Source: Nonomuraea sp. NEAU-A123 (GTDB lineage: Bacteria > Actinomycetota > Actinomycetes > Streptosporangiales > Streptosporangiaceae). From it: a DNA stretch of 64,000 nucleotides. Where the stretch lies: positions 671,738 through 735,737 of the forward strand of contig NZ_JAHFZZ010000005.1 in assembly GCF_018603905.1 (NCBI RefSeq), in the 5' to 3' direction. The translations under genes and the position numbers were made by a program. Of the stretch, positions 56,479-64,000 are shown in pieces. Within the stretch, counting starts at the first letter, position 1; every line of letters starts with the position of its first letter. The notes below the pieces were generated by a model. It did no database searches and had not been told where the DNA came from. It worked only from the letters and a program-made list of their open reading frames with translations.

Positions 56479-56490
56479 TCAGGGCGGTCA

Positions 56491-56637
56491 GCTGAAGAAC
56501 GGGTCGTCCACAACGTGGACCCAGCCGCCGTCCGGTGCGGTCTCGGCAGCAGCACCAACATGCGCGCCCGCTTCCCCGACACCGTCGGAATCACGCCCAC
56601 GGCGTATCGCCGCACCTTCCAGCACCAAGCAGCCTGA
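56491..56637 (+). pseudogene. C-terminal fragment of an AraC-family regulator
   Basis: A frame immediately downstream of the MBL gene encodes VRCGLGSSTNMRARFPDTVG then ITPTAYRRTF and a stop. This is the second helix-turn-helix and final helix of AraC/GlxA-type regulators. The sensor domain, first HTH and start are absent. It is a remnant. Confidence 0.7.
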
Positions 56638-56688
56638 TGGCCCGGGCGGAACCACGCCGACCCGTACATCAGGAAAAGCGGCACATCA

Positions 56689-59445
56689 CTAGGCCGTGGT
56701 GATGCGATTTCGCTGGTCCGACAACTCACGCCGGGAGTGGACATCGAGCTTCCGGAACACCTTCCGCAGGTGGTAGTCCACGGTGTGCACGCTGAGGTAG
56801 AGCTGGGCCGCGATCTCCGCGTTCGTGGCTCCGCCGGCTGCCAGGCGGGCAACACGGGCCTCCTGGGCAGTCAGGTCGCTGCCGCCGTTCCGCGCTCTTG
56901 TGCCGGGCTGGACCGGATCACCGGCTGCCGAAAGCTCCTGCGCTGTTCTGGCGGCGTAGCCCTGAGCGCCCATGGTGTCGAGGAGTTCGTAGGCGATCCT
57001 CAGTTCGTAACGGGCCTCCTTGGTTCTGCGCTCCCGGCGCAGCCATTCCCCGTAGAGCTGATGGCTCCGCGCCCTGCGCGACGGCCCCCGGGCGTCCTCG
57101 TGATGCTTGATGGCCCGCAGGTAGAGCGCTTCGGCCGCCGAGGGATCCGTGGTGGTCAGCGCCTGAGCGCGGGCAAGGTCTCCGAGCAGGCCCGGGACAG
57201 GTGTCGTATCGGCCAGGCGGGACAGGCGTTCCAGCAGATGCCTCGCCTCGTCGTGCTTGCCGCAGCGGGTCGCTGCCTCAACCATGTCGACGAGGGCGAA
57301 CTGTACCTGGCAGGTGTCCCCGATCTGGCCCTCCAGACAGCGGTATGCCTCGTGATACCGGCCCTGGCTCAACTCGACCACGCTGCGCGCGTAGTCACAG
57401 AAGACAAGCTGATATCCCTGACCGGTGCGGGTGGCGTGCTCCTGGACGGCTTCCGTCAGCGCGCGGGCCTCCTCGAACCGGCCGCGCCAAGCGGCGACGA
57501 GCAGGGCCCCGATGTACAGCTCCGAGCCCCGGGCCTCCTCCAGCGCGGCGCGCTGGTCGAACAGGCGCTCTGACTCCGCGAGGCGTCCGGCGATCAGCTC
57601 GGACAGGGCCGTGTGGCTGAGCGCCAAGGCCATCGGGATGACGGCGCCCTGGCGCCGGGCTTCCGCTTCCAGCCGCCAGGCCAGCTTGTGCAGGGCGATG
57701 TCGTCGCCGAGCATGGTCGCGTGCGAGCAGGCCGCGGCCAGCCACTGGAACAGTTCGGGAGCCGTCGCCCGCTCATGCTGTACCGCCTCGACGGCCCGTT
57801 GCAGCATCGGGCCGGCGCTCTCCAGCCCTTCGACATGCAGCGCCGTGTCGGCTTCGAGCACCACGTCGCCCGTCGTGGCCGGCATCCCGGCGGGCAGCGG
57901 CAGGGTGCGAACCGTCTCGGCCACGTTGAGGCGCGAGGCTCCCTGCGGCGCGAGCGAGCCGCTGATCTGCGCCTGGACGAGCGCCTCCACGAGGAGGTCG
58001 CGAGCAAGACGGATGTCGTCGGGGCCCAGTTCCCGGGCAGCCGTCAGCAAGGCGTAGGCCGCTGCCGCCGGGGCGCCCGTCAGCCGGTGGATCCGCGCCT
58101 GCACGCGTTGTACCAGGCCGTTGTAGCGCCGATCCTCACGGTAGGCGGCCGCCTCGTCGAGCAGTGCCTGCGCCCTCCCTGGTGAGCCCGCCACGGCACT
58201 GGCCTGCGCCGCGCCCAGGAGCCGACGGGCCCGGGTGGGCAGGCCGGACGTCAAAGACGCCGCTCGCGCCAGAAGCGTCGACGTGCCGGTCCAGTCACCT
58301 CGGTCGCGGGTGCGCTCCGCGGCGCGTTCGAGTTCGTCGGCCACGACGTTGTCCGGGTCGGTCGCAGCTGCCGCCAGGTGCCAGGCACGCAGGTCGATCT
58401 CGCCGAGCTCGCCCGCGACGATGGCCAGCGCGGCGTGGACTCTCGCACGCTGCGCCAGCGGGGCGCCGTAGTAGATGGCCGAACGGATCAGCGGATGGCG
58501 GAACTTGACCGTCTCCCGGATCGACAGGAGGTCCCGCGCCTCGGCGGCCGCCGCGGCGGTCGCGTCGAAGCCCAGTTCCGGACCGGCCCGCCACAGCACG
58601 TTCGGATCTCTCGTGGGGTCGGCCGCGGAGGTCAGCAGCAGAGTCCGTGTCTGCGGGGGCAGCGCCAACGCTTCGCGCAGGTAGGTCTGTTCCAGCGCCC
58701 GTCCGAGGGGGATGGGCTCCGGCAGTGGCGCCCCACCGCTGAGCTGATCGCTACTGAGCTCCCTGGCCGCCTCGATCAGGGCGAGGGGGTTGCCTCCCGT
58801 TGAGGCGACGATCCGGCCGCGGACGTCGGGATCGAGGACTCCGGGGACCACCGATTCCAGCAGCCGGCCGGCCGCATCCGTGCGGAGGCTGGTGACGGTC
58901 AGCTCGGGCAGCCCCGCCAGGTGGTCGACGCGGTCGACCTGGCCGCGTACGGCGAACACCATCGCGACCGAGTCGGCATACAGCCGGCGGGCCACGAAGG
59001 CGAGCACAGCGGCGGACTCCTCGTCGAGCCACTGGGCATCGTCCACGAGGCACAGCAAAGGCCTGTCGTCGGCGCGCACGGCCAGCAGCCCGAGCGAGGC
59101 GAGTGCGACGAGGAAGCGGTCGGGCGGGCTCAGCCGTTCCTGAAGCCCGAAGACCTGGCGGAGCGCGTCGCGCTGCGGCTCGGGCAGTTGGGGCAGCTGG
59201 GCCAGATGCGGCCTGACCAGCCGGTGCAGTGCGGCGAAGCCGAGCTCGGCCTCGGATTCCACGGCGTCGAAGCGCATGATCTCGAAATCGCCGCCGGCCA
59301 TGGACTGAAGGTGGTCGAGCAGTGTGCTTTTACCGGTACCGGGCCCGCCCCGCAGCACGACGACCGCGCTCATCCCCCGCCGGGCGGCGTCGAGGGCTGC
59401 CGTCAGCCGATCGCATTCCTCGTCCCGTCCGAACAGCTCGTCCAC
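56689..59445 (-). CDS. Large LuxR-family (LAL) ATPase regulator
   Basis: A 918-aa LAL-type regulator. Order: DELFGRDEECDRLTAAL entry motif; Walker A GGPGTGKSTLL near residue 34; Walker B-like LLCLVDDAQWLD; long TPR-like helical region; C-terminal LuxR HTH LTAQEARVARLAAGGATNAEIAAQLYLSVHTVDYHLRKVFRKLDV, ending in ITTA. Such proteins couple ATP and ligand sensing to activation of nearby genes, often secondary-metabolite or sugar operons. No obvious target operon is adjacent. The Walker A is intact, unlike the second LAL protein at 60271. Confidence 0.93.
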   Translation of the reverse strand: MDELFGRDEECDRLTAALDAARRGMSAVVVLRGGPGTGKSTLLDHLQSMAGGDFEIMRFDAVESEAELGFAALHRLVRPHLAQLPQLPEPQRDALRQVFGLQERLSPPDRFLVALASLGLLAVRADDRPLLCLVDDAQWLDEESAAVLAFVARRLYADSVAMVFAVRGQVDRVDHLAGLPELTVTSLRTDAAGRLLESVVPGVLDPDVRGRIVASTGGNPLALIEAARELSSDQLSGGAPLPEPIPLGRALEQTYLREALALPPQTRTLLLTSAADPTRDPNVLWRAGPELGFDATAAAAAEARDLLSIRETVKFRHPLIRSAIYYGAPLAQRARVHAALAIVAGELGEIDLRAWHLAAAATDPDNVVADELERAAERTRDRGDWTGTSTLLARAASLTSGLPTRARRLLGAAQASAVAGSPGRAQALLDEAAAYREDRRYNGLVQRVQARIHRLTGAPAAAAYALLTAARELGPDDIRLARDLLVEALVQAQISGSLAPQGASRLNVAETVRTLPLPAGMPATTGDVVLEADTALHVEGLESAGPMLQRAVEAVQHERATAPELFQWLAAACSHATMLGDDIALHKLAWRLEAEARRQGAVIPMALALSHTALSELIAGRLAESERLFDQRAALEEARGSELYIGALLVAAWRGRFEEARALTEAVQEHATRTGQGYQLVFCDYARSVVELSQGRYHEAYRCLEGQIGDTCQVQFALVDMVEAATRCGKHDEARHLLERLSRLADTTPVPGLLGDLARAQALTTTDPSAAEALYLRAIKHHEDARGPSRRARSHQLYGEWLRRERRTKEARYELRIAYELLDTMGAQGYAARTAQELSAAGDPVQPGTRARNGGSDLTAQEARVARLAAGGATNAEIAAQLYLSVHTVDYHLRKVFRKLDVHSRRELSDQRNRITTA

Positions 59446-59682
59446 TCGCCAACCCCAAGGCGCTCAAGAGGGGCCCGCTTGCGCTGCTCCCTGGCATGCG
59501 TGAACCCGATCGCCGGATCCGGCTCCCATACTGGTCAGCGCCGGAGCCCTTGTCCAGTTGCCGCAGAAGTGTCCGCTGACACCGGGTTGGCGTACGTGCT
59601 CGGAGCCTGCGCCGCCACCGGTGGGCTGACGACCAGCCCGGACAGCAGGGCGGTGATGCCGACGTGCGCGGAGAAGCCCCCC

Positions 59683-60172
59683 ATGCGACGTTTATCAACC
59701 TCCCTGCTCCTCGCCGCCCTTTCCACTGTCGTCGTCGTGGCGACCGGTAGCCCCGGCGAGGCGGCACAAACGCGTCTCGTACAACAACGCGTTCTATTGC
59801 CGGCCCCGGGACTACATCACCTGGGACATCGATCTCCTGAAGAGCGGCTACCGCTCTGGCGACGCGTGGGTGTATCTGGTCATCGCGCACGAGTGGGGGC
59901 ACGCCATCCAGGCGCGGCTCGATCCCTCGCTCGTGTGGCGCGGCCGGGAACTGCAGGCGGACTGCCTGGCGGGTGCGGCGCTGTTCGGCGCCGCCGAGAA
60001 CGGGGCCCTGGAGTTCGAAGAAGGTGACGTCGACGAACTGGTGGCCGCCTTCGACCGGCTGGGCGACAAAACGCCGTGGACGAAGGAGAGCGACCACGGA
60101 ACCCCGGCGCAGCGGCTGTCGGCTTTCAACAGAGGGGCGGACGGTGGAGTGGAAGGCTGCCTGCCTGATTGA
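59683..60172 (+). pseudogene. Frameshifted secreted neutral zinc metallopeptidase
   Basis: ATG 59683 begins a signal peptide (MRRLSTSLLLAALSTVVVVATG...). The protein then continues in the +1 frame with YNNAFYCRPRDYITWDIDLL, VIAHEWGHAIQARLD (HExxH zinc motif), ELQADCLAGAALF (third ligand region) and DHGTPAQRLSAFNRG, all typical of YpfJ-like actinomycete metallopeptidases. Only ~65 residues separate the start from HExxH, fewer than usual, so a short deletion as well as a frameshift is likely. A frame from GTG 59870 alone would lack the export signal. Confidence 0.7.
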
Positions 60173-60270
60173 TCCACCACACGGAGGATCCGTGCCGCGT
60201 CCGAAAGATCTCCCCTGGAATGGGCTTCATGGGCCTCTGTCCGGAAAACGATGCATTTGGGGGATACGAG

Positions 60271-62892
60271 ATGTGGGAGCGGGAACGGGAATGGCACGAT
60301 GTCGACAGCCTGCTGCGCACGGTCGAAGGAGGCGCCGGCGGGACCCTGCTGGTGGACGGCGAGCCAGGAGCCGGCCGGACGCGACTGCTCGCCGAAGCCG
60401 CCGCCGCCGCGCGCGAGCGCCACATCACCGTGGTCCGCGGCGGCCCGGAGGACATGGGCGAGCTGATCCCGTGCGGCATGCTGTTCCAGGCTCTCGATCT
60501 GCGCTTCGAGCCGGCCGCCGGCGATGATGCGGGCGCCTCCCGCACGCGGACCCTCGAACGGCTGAGGGCGGGCTTCGAGGAACGGGCCGCCCAACCGATG
60601 CTGGCCGTGCTCGACGATCTGCATGGGGCCGACCCGATGACGCTCATGGTGCTGCGCGCCCTCCACCACGTACTCGCGCCCCGGCCCATCGGCTGGCTGC
60701 TGAGCCGCTCGACCGTCCTGGAGCACGGCCGGGCCGCTTTCCTGTTCGACCTCCTGGAGCGGGAAGGGGCCGCCAGGGTCGAACTCGAGCCGCTCTCCCC
60801 GGAGGCGGCCGCCGGGCTGATGACGGAGGCGCTCGGGGTGCCGCCCGACCCGGCGACGCTGGCCTGGGTGGTGGGCGCCGCCGGCGGCAATCCGCTGCTG
60901 ATCAACGAACTCCTCGCCGGACTCCGGGACGAAGGGCTGCTGGGCGCCGTGATCGACGGCGCCGGCCTGCCGTACGCGCATGTTCCCCTCCGGCTGCGGA
61001 TGGTCGTGCGCCGCTGGATCGACACCCTCAGCACCGGTGCCAGGAACCTGGTGGAGACCGTCGCCGTGCTCGGCCGGTCGTTCTCGCCGGAACAGGCCGC
61101 GTCCCTGCTGGGCACCACACCGGCCGCGCTGCTTCCCCTGATCGAGGAGTCCATGGCGGCGGGCATCCTGACCGCCGACGCGCACGGTCTCACCTTCCGC
61201 CACGAGCTGGTCAGGCTCGTGGTCGCCACGCGGGTCCCGCAGCCGCTCCGGCACGCGCTGCTGGACCAGCACGGCGTCCGCACACGTGCCCGACCGGCGA
61301 GCCGGCCACCGGCCGGCTCCAGCCTCGGCCACGTCGTGGCCTTCCTGGACACGGCGATCGCCGAGGGCCGGCTGCAGGAGGCCGAGCAACTGGTCAGGGA
61401 GGGCCTCGCCGACAGCGGTTCGGTGGACGGCGTAGTGGAACTGCGGGGCGTCCTCTCGGACATCCTGTATCTGACCGGCAAGATCGAGGAGGCATTGCAG
61501 GAGGCCGAGACGGTGCTGGCCGTGCCGGACCTGCCCGGCCAGGTACGCGATCGGGCGATCCTGGTCCGGCTGTACGCCCTGGCACACCGGCCGGATTCCG
61601 GCAGGTCGGTGCGGGCGTACGCGCACGAGATCATCGAAGGGGCCGCTCGGCACGGTCCGGGGGCCACGGTCGCGGCCCTGGTCGCGCTGGCGGTGACCGA
61701 GTGGGAGGAGGGGCGACTCTCCGCCGCGCTGGCGTTCGCCGAGGACGCCCGGCGGCTGGCCGGCACGGACGAGTCAGGAGTGCACCGCTACGACTCGCTG
61801 CTCGTCTCCGCCGCGATGCTCATGGACATTCACCGCCTCGACGAGGCGCTGGCGATCCTCCGGGAGGCTCGTACGGACATGTCCGCCCACGGCCATCTGG
61901 CCTGGCTCGCGGACGTCTCGGCGCTGGAGGCCCGAGCCGAGCTCGCCGCGGGCCGGTTCGACAGCGCAGTCACCGAGGCGGAGCGGGCCCTTGACCTGGC
62001 CACCGCCTTGGGCACGCCGCTGTCGGTCATGGGGGCCAACGCCGTCCTCGCCACCGTCGCGCTGCGGCGCGGCGACCTGCGCGCGGCGACCCGGTACGTC
62101 ATGGAGGGGGCCGGTGGCCCGCTCGACGGGCAGACGCGGCACGCCCTGCTGACCGCCCAGGTCGCGGAGGTGCGAGACGGCCCGCTGAGCGCGATGACGC
62201 TGCTCGCGGGGCTTCCCGGCCCACTCGGGCGGCAGCGCTCGATGCTCACCATGGAGCCTTCGGCGGGCGCGTGGATGGTCCGCATCGCCCTCGCCACGGA
62301 CGACCGCCCGGCGGCCGAGGTCGTCGTGGCCACCGCGGAGGCGCTCAGCCGGGCCAACCCGGAGTTCGCCGTGCTGGTCACCTCGGCCGCGCACGCCCGG
62401 GGCCTGCTCGACGATGACTGCGAGGCCCTCGCCCGGGCCGCCGAGCAGACGGACGACCTATGGGCTCGGGCCTCCGCCGCGGAGGACCTCGGCGTGCTGC
62501 TCGTCGCGGCCGGGCGGCACGACGACGCGGCCGGCCACCTGGATCGCGCGCTCGCGATCTACCAGGACATCGGATCCGCCAGGGACTCGGCACGCGTCCG
62601 CCGGAGGCTGCGCGGCATGGGCGTACGCCACCGCCACTGGAGCTACGCCCAACGGCCGGTCACCGGCTGGGAGAGCCTCACCGAGACCGAGCGCAACATC
62701 TCGCTGCTCGTCACCGACGGATGGACGAACCGGCAGATCGCCGAGCAGACCTTCATCAGCGTGCACACGGTGGCCTTCCACCTGCGGCACGTCTACCGCA
62801 AGCTGCAGATCAACTCCCGCATCGAGCTCGTCCGCCTGGTGGTGACACAGGGGAAAACCGACCCCCACCCGTCCGGTACGGCAGAAGCCTGA
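60271..62892 (+). CDS. LuxR-family (LAL) regulator with variant Walker A
   Basis: An 873-aa regulator; start set at ATG 60271 (GGGGGAT upstream, matching the family opening WEREREWHDVDSLLRTV), though the frame is open to 60169. The P-loop reads GEPGAGRTRLL: the invariant Lys of GxxGxGK[ST] is Arg. Walker B is LAVLDDLHGAD. A TPR-like middle and the LuxR HTH LTETERNISLLVTDGWTNRQIAEQTFISVHTVAFHLRHVYRKLQI complete it. ATP binding may be weak or altered. No dedicated target operon is visible; a stress-type gene follows 91 bases later. Confidence 0.9.
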   Translation: MWEREREWHDVDSLLRTVEGGAGGTLLVDGEPGAGRTRLLAEAAAAARERHITVVRGGPEDMGELIPCGMLFQALDLRFEPAAGDDAGASRTRTLERLRAGFEERAAQPMLAVLDDLHGADPMTLMVLRALHHVLAPRPIGWLLSRSTVLEHGRAAFLFDLLEREGAARVELEPLSPEAAAGLMTEALGVPPDPATLAWVVGAAGGNPLLINELLAGLRDEGLLGAVIDGAGLPYAHVPLRLRMVVRRWIDTLSTGARNLVETVAVLGRSFSPEQAASLLGTTPAALLPLIEESMAAGILTADAHGLTFRHELVRLVVATRVPQPLRHALLDQHGVRTRARPASRPPAGSSLGHVVAFLDTAIAEGRLQEAEQLVREGLADSGSVDGVVELRGVLSDILYLTGKIEEALQEAETVLAVPDLPGQVRDRAILVRLYALAHRPDSGRSVRAYAHEIIEGAARHGPGATVAALVALAVTEWEEGRLSAALAFAEDARRLAGTDESGVHRYDSLLVSAAMLMDIHRLDEALAILREARTDMSAHGHLAWLADVSALEARAELAAGRFDSAVTEAERALDLATALGTPLSVMGANAVLATVALRRGDLRAATRYVMEGAGGPLDGQTRHALLTAQVAEVRDGPLSAMTLLAGLPGPLGRQRSMLTMEPSAGAWMVRIALATDDRPAAEVVVATAEALSRANPEFAVLVTSAAHARGLLDDDCEALARAAEQTDDLWARASAAEDLGVLLVAAGRHDDAAGHLDRALAIYQDIGSARDSARVRRRLRGMGVRHRHWSYAQRPVTGWESLTETERNISLLVTDGWTNRQIAEQTFISVHTVAFHLRHVYRKLQINSRIELVRLVVTQGKTDPHPSGTAEA

Positions 62893-62983
62893 TGACTACA
62901 CGCCTGGGGGATGTGGCGCACGGAAACCCGGAGAAGCCTCGGAAGCGTACGCAGAGGTATCGCGCCTGAAACAAGGAGGAGCC

Positions 62984-63460
62984 GTGTCCCTAGCACCACA
63001 TGGTCCCATCACGGCGAACCGGGTGCCGGTCGCCAGTTACCCGACATATCAAGAGGCCGAGAAGGCCGTCGACTTCCTGTCCGACCATGGATTCCCCGTA
63101 CAGGGAACGCTGATCGTAGGCGTGGGGCTGCGCTCGGTGGAGCAAGTGGTCTCGCGCATGACCTACCTGCGCGCGGTCGGGTTGGGCGCCGCGTCCGGCG
63201 CCTGGTTCGGCGTGCTCATCGGCCTGTTCCTGGGGATCTTCTCCCCCAGAATGACGCTCGCCGTCGTGCTGTGGGGGCTGATCTGGGGAGCGATCGCCGG
63301 AGCGATCTACGGCCTGATCGCGCACTCGGTGCACGGCGGACGGCGGGACTTCGTCTCGGAGAGCGGCCTGGTCGCCGACAAGTACGAGGTCCTCGTCGAT
63401 TCCGAGAACGTGCCCAAGGCCCAGACACTACTCGGCCAGATCGGAAAAACAACCGGCTAG
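62984..63460 (+). CDS. General-stress-type membrane protein
   Basis: A 158-aa protein with GTG start and AAGGAGGA upstream. It matches the actinomycete 'general stress protein' family: N-terminal VASYPTYQEAEKAVDFLSDHGFPVQGTLIVG (a small alpha/beta module), two central hydrophobic helices rich in Gly (GAASGAWFGVLIGLFLGIF, VVLWGLIWGAIAGAIYGLIA), and a hydrophilic C-terminal domain (ADKYEVLVDSENVPKAQTLL). The dnaK-like gene begins only 12 bases downstream, so the two are probably co-transcribed as a stress operon. Biochemical role unknown. Confidence 0.82.
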   Translation: MSLAPHGPITANRVPVASYPTYQEAEKAVDFLSDHGFPVQGTLIVGVGLRSVEQVVSRMTYLRAVGLGAASGAWFGVLIGLFLGIFSPRMTLAVVLWGLIWGAIAGAIYGLIAHSVHGGRRDFVSESGLVADKYEVLVDSENVPKAQTLLGQIGKTTG

Positions 63461-63472
63461 GGGGAGCTCGCC

Positions 63473-64000
63473 ATGGCGAAAGCAGTCGGCATCGATCTCG
63501 GTACGACCAACTCGGTGATCGCCGCCACGGAGGACGGTCACCCCACGGTGATTCCCAACGCGGAGGGCTTCCGGACGACGCCGTCGGTGGTCGCGTTCAC
63601 CGACCAGGGCGAGCGGCTGGTGGGCCTGCTGGCCCGCCGGCAGGCCATCCTCAACCCGAAAGGAACGATCTACTCCGCCAAGCGCTTCATCGGCCGCCGC
63701 TACGACGAGGTCGAGAGCGAGCTCCACGCGGTCTCCTTCGACGTGGTGGAGGGGCCCGACGGAGCCGTACGCTTCCAGGTCGGCGACAAGCAGTACGCGC
63801 CGGAGGAGGTCTCGGCTCTCGTGCTGAGGAAGCTCGTCGCCGACGCGGCGAAGTATCTCGGCGAGAAGGTGACCGAGGCGGTCATCACGGTGCCGGCGTA
63901 CTTCAACGACGCCCAGCGCCAGGCGACCAAGGACGCGGGGCGCATCGCGGGGCTGGAGGTCCTGCGGATCATCAACGAGCCGACCGCCGCGGCTCTGGCG
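63473..64000 (+). CDS. dnaK: Hsp70 chaperone DnaK (3' end outside the window)
   Basis: The first 176 residues of an Hsp70 ATPase domain: GIDLGTTNSVIA (phosphate-1), SAKRFIGRRYDEVESE, VTVPAYFNDAQRQATKDAG (as ITVPAYFND) and the INEPTAAALA motif at the window edge. ATG 63473 follows GGGGGAG. It differs from the usual actinomycete housekeeping DnaK, which has a shorter segment after the KR-x-x-G motif. Being preceded by a stress-type membrane protein rather than a typical dnaK promoter, it may be a second, stress-linked copy. Downstream grpE/dnaJ cannot be seen. Confidence 0.93.
   Translation, partial: MAKAVGIDLGTTNSVIAATEDGHPTVIPNAEGFRTTPSVVAFTDQGERLVGLLARRQAILNPKGTIYSAKRFIGRRYDEVESELHAVSFDVVEGPDGAVRFQVGDKQYAPEEVSALVLRKLVADAAKYLGEKVTEAVITVPAYFNDAQRQATKDAGRIAGLEVLRIINEPTAAALA

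Noticed and set aside
1..64000. CRISPR arrays, tRNA/rRNA genes, insertion sequences or integration sites
   Set aside because: I looked for regular repeats, tRNA-like cloverleaf ends, transposase motifs and long terminal inverted repeats and saw none I could support; a dedicated scan could still find a tRNA.

Overview
The window is very GC-rich, with short intergenic gaps, many 4-nt ATGA/GTGA gene overlaps and frequent GTG starts. It carries a mycothiol-dependent-type enzyme, Tat-exported proteins, LuxR/LAL and TetR regulators and an FxSxx-type peptide system. This points to a filamentous actinomycete, most plausibly Streptosporangiaceae (Nonomuraea-like); that placement is inference.

Layout. 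1-3.8 kb: the end of an MFS transporter, a Tat-exported alpha/beta hydrolase, and a two-gene secreted pectate-lyase operon (PL3 then PL1) with a LacI-type palindrome upstream. 3.9-15.0 kb: an accessory island. It holds an FxsB-like radical SAM/SPASM peptide maturase, a HExxH peptide-modification enzyme, a 62-aa FxSxx-like precursor peptide and the FxsT-type NB-ARC/TPR protein. It also holds an HTH/NB-ARC protein fused to a degenerate SIR2 domain, an intact SIR2-like protein, and an nSTAND-TPR ATPase overlapping it by 4 nt. This is the best candidate for an undescribed system: a RiPP pathway combined with NLR-like STAND ATPases and a predicted NAD+-consuming effector. 15-26 kb: housekeeping and accessory genes (maleylpyruvate-isomerase-like enzyme, Tat-exported beta-propeller, two truncated genes joined tail to tail, SDR/TetR pair, ADP-ribosylglycohydrolase, PLP-dependent desulfhydrase/deaminase, methyltransferase, PP2C-like phosphatase, and a two-component operon with two membrane proteins).

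26-34 kb: a large secreted subtilisin, then a Ser/Thr kinase with a STAND-type linker and WD40 propeller, followed closely by a protein of unknown function. 34-44.6 kb: a tightly packed sugar or deoxysugar catabolic operon (binding protein, dehydrogenase, FGGY kinase, SorC regulator, ABC ATPase and permease, DeoC aldolase, two aldehyde dehydrogenases) with a perfect palindrome in its leader. 44.7-48.2 kb: a sulfonate-type ABC transporter with a TauD-family dioxygenase.

48.3-60.2 kb: an accessory stretch rich in gene debris (broken enoyl reductase, SDR and AraC fragments, frameshifted metallopeptidase). It is interleaved with intact genes: SDR, tautomerase, a TetR/MFS efflux pair, an aldo/keto reductase/TetR pair, an MBL-fold hydrolase and a large LAL regulator. 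60.3-64 kb: a second LAL regulator with a Lys-to-Arg Walker A, a stress-type membrane protein, and the start of a DnaK that looks like a paralogue rather than the housekeeping copy. I recognised no tRNA, rRNA, CRISPR array, insertion sequence or attachment site.
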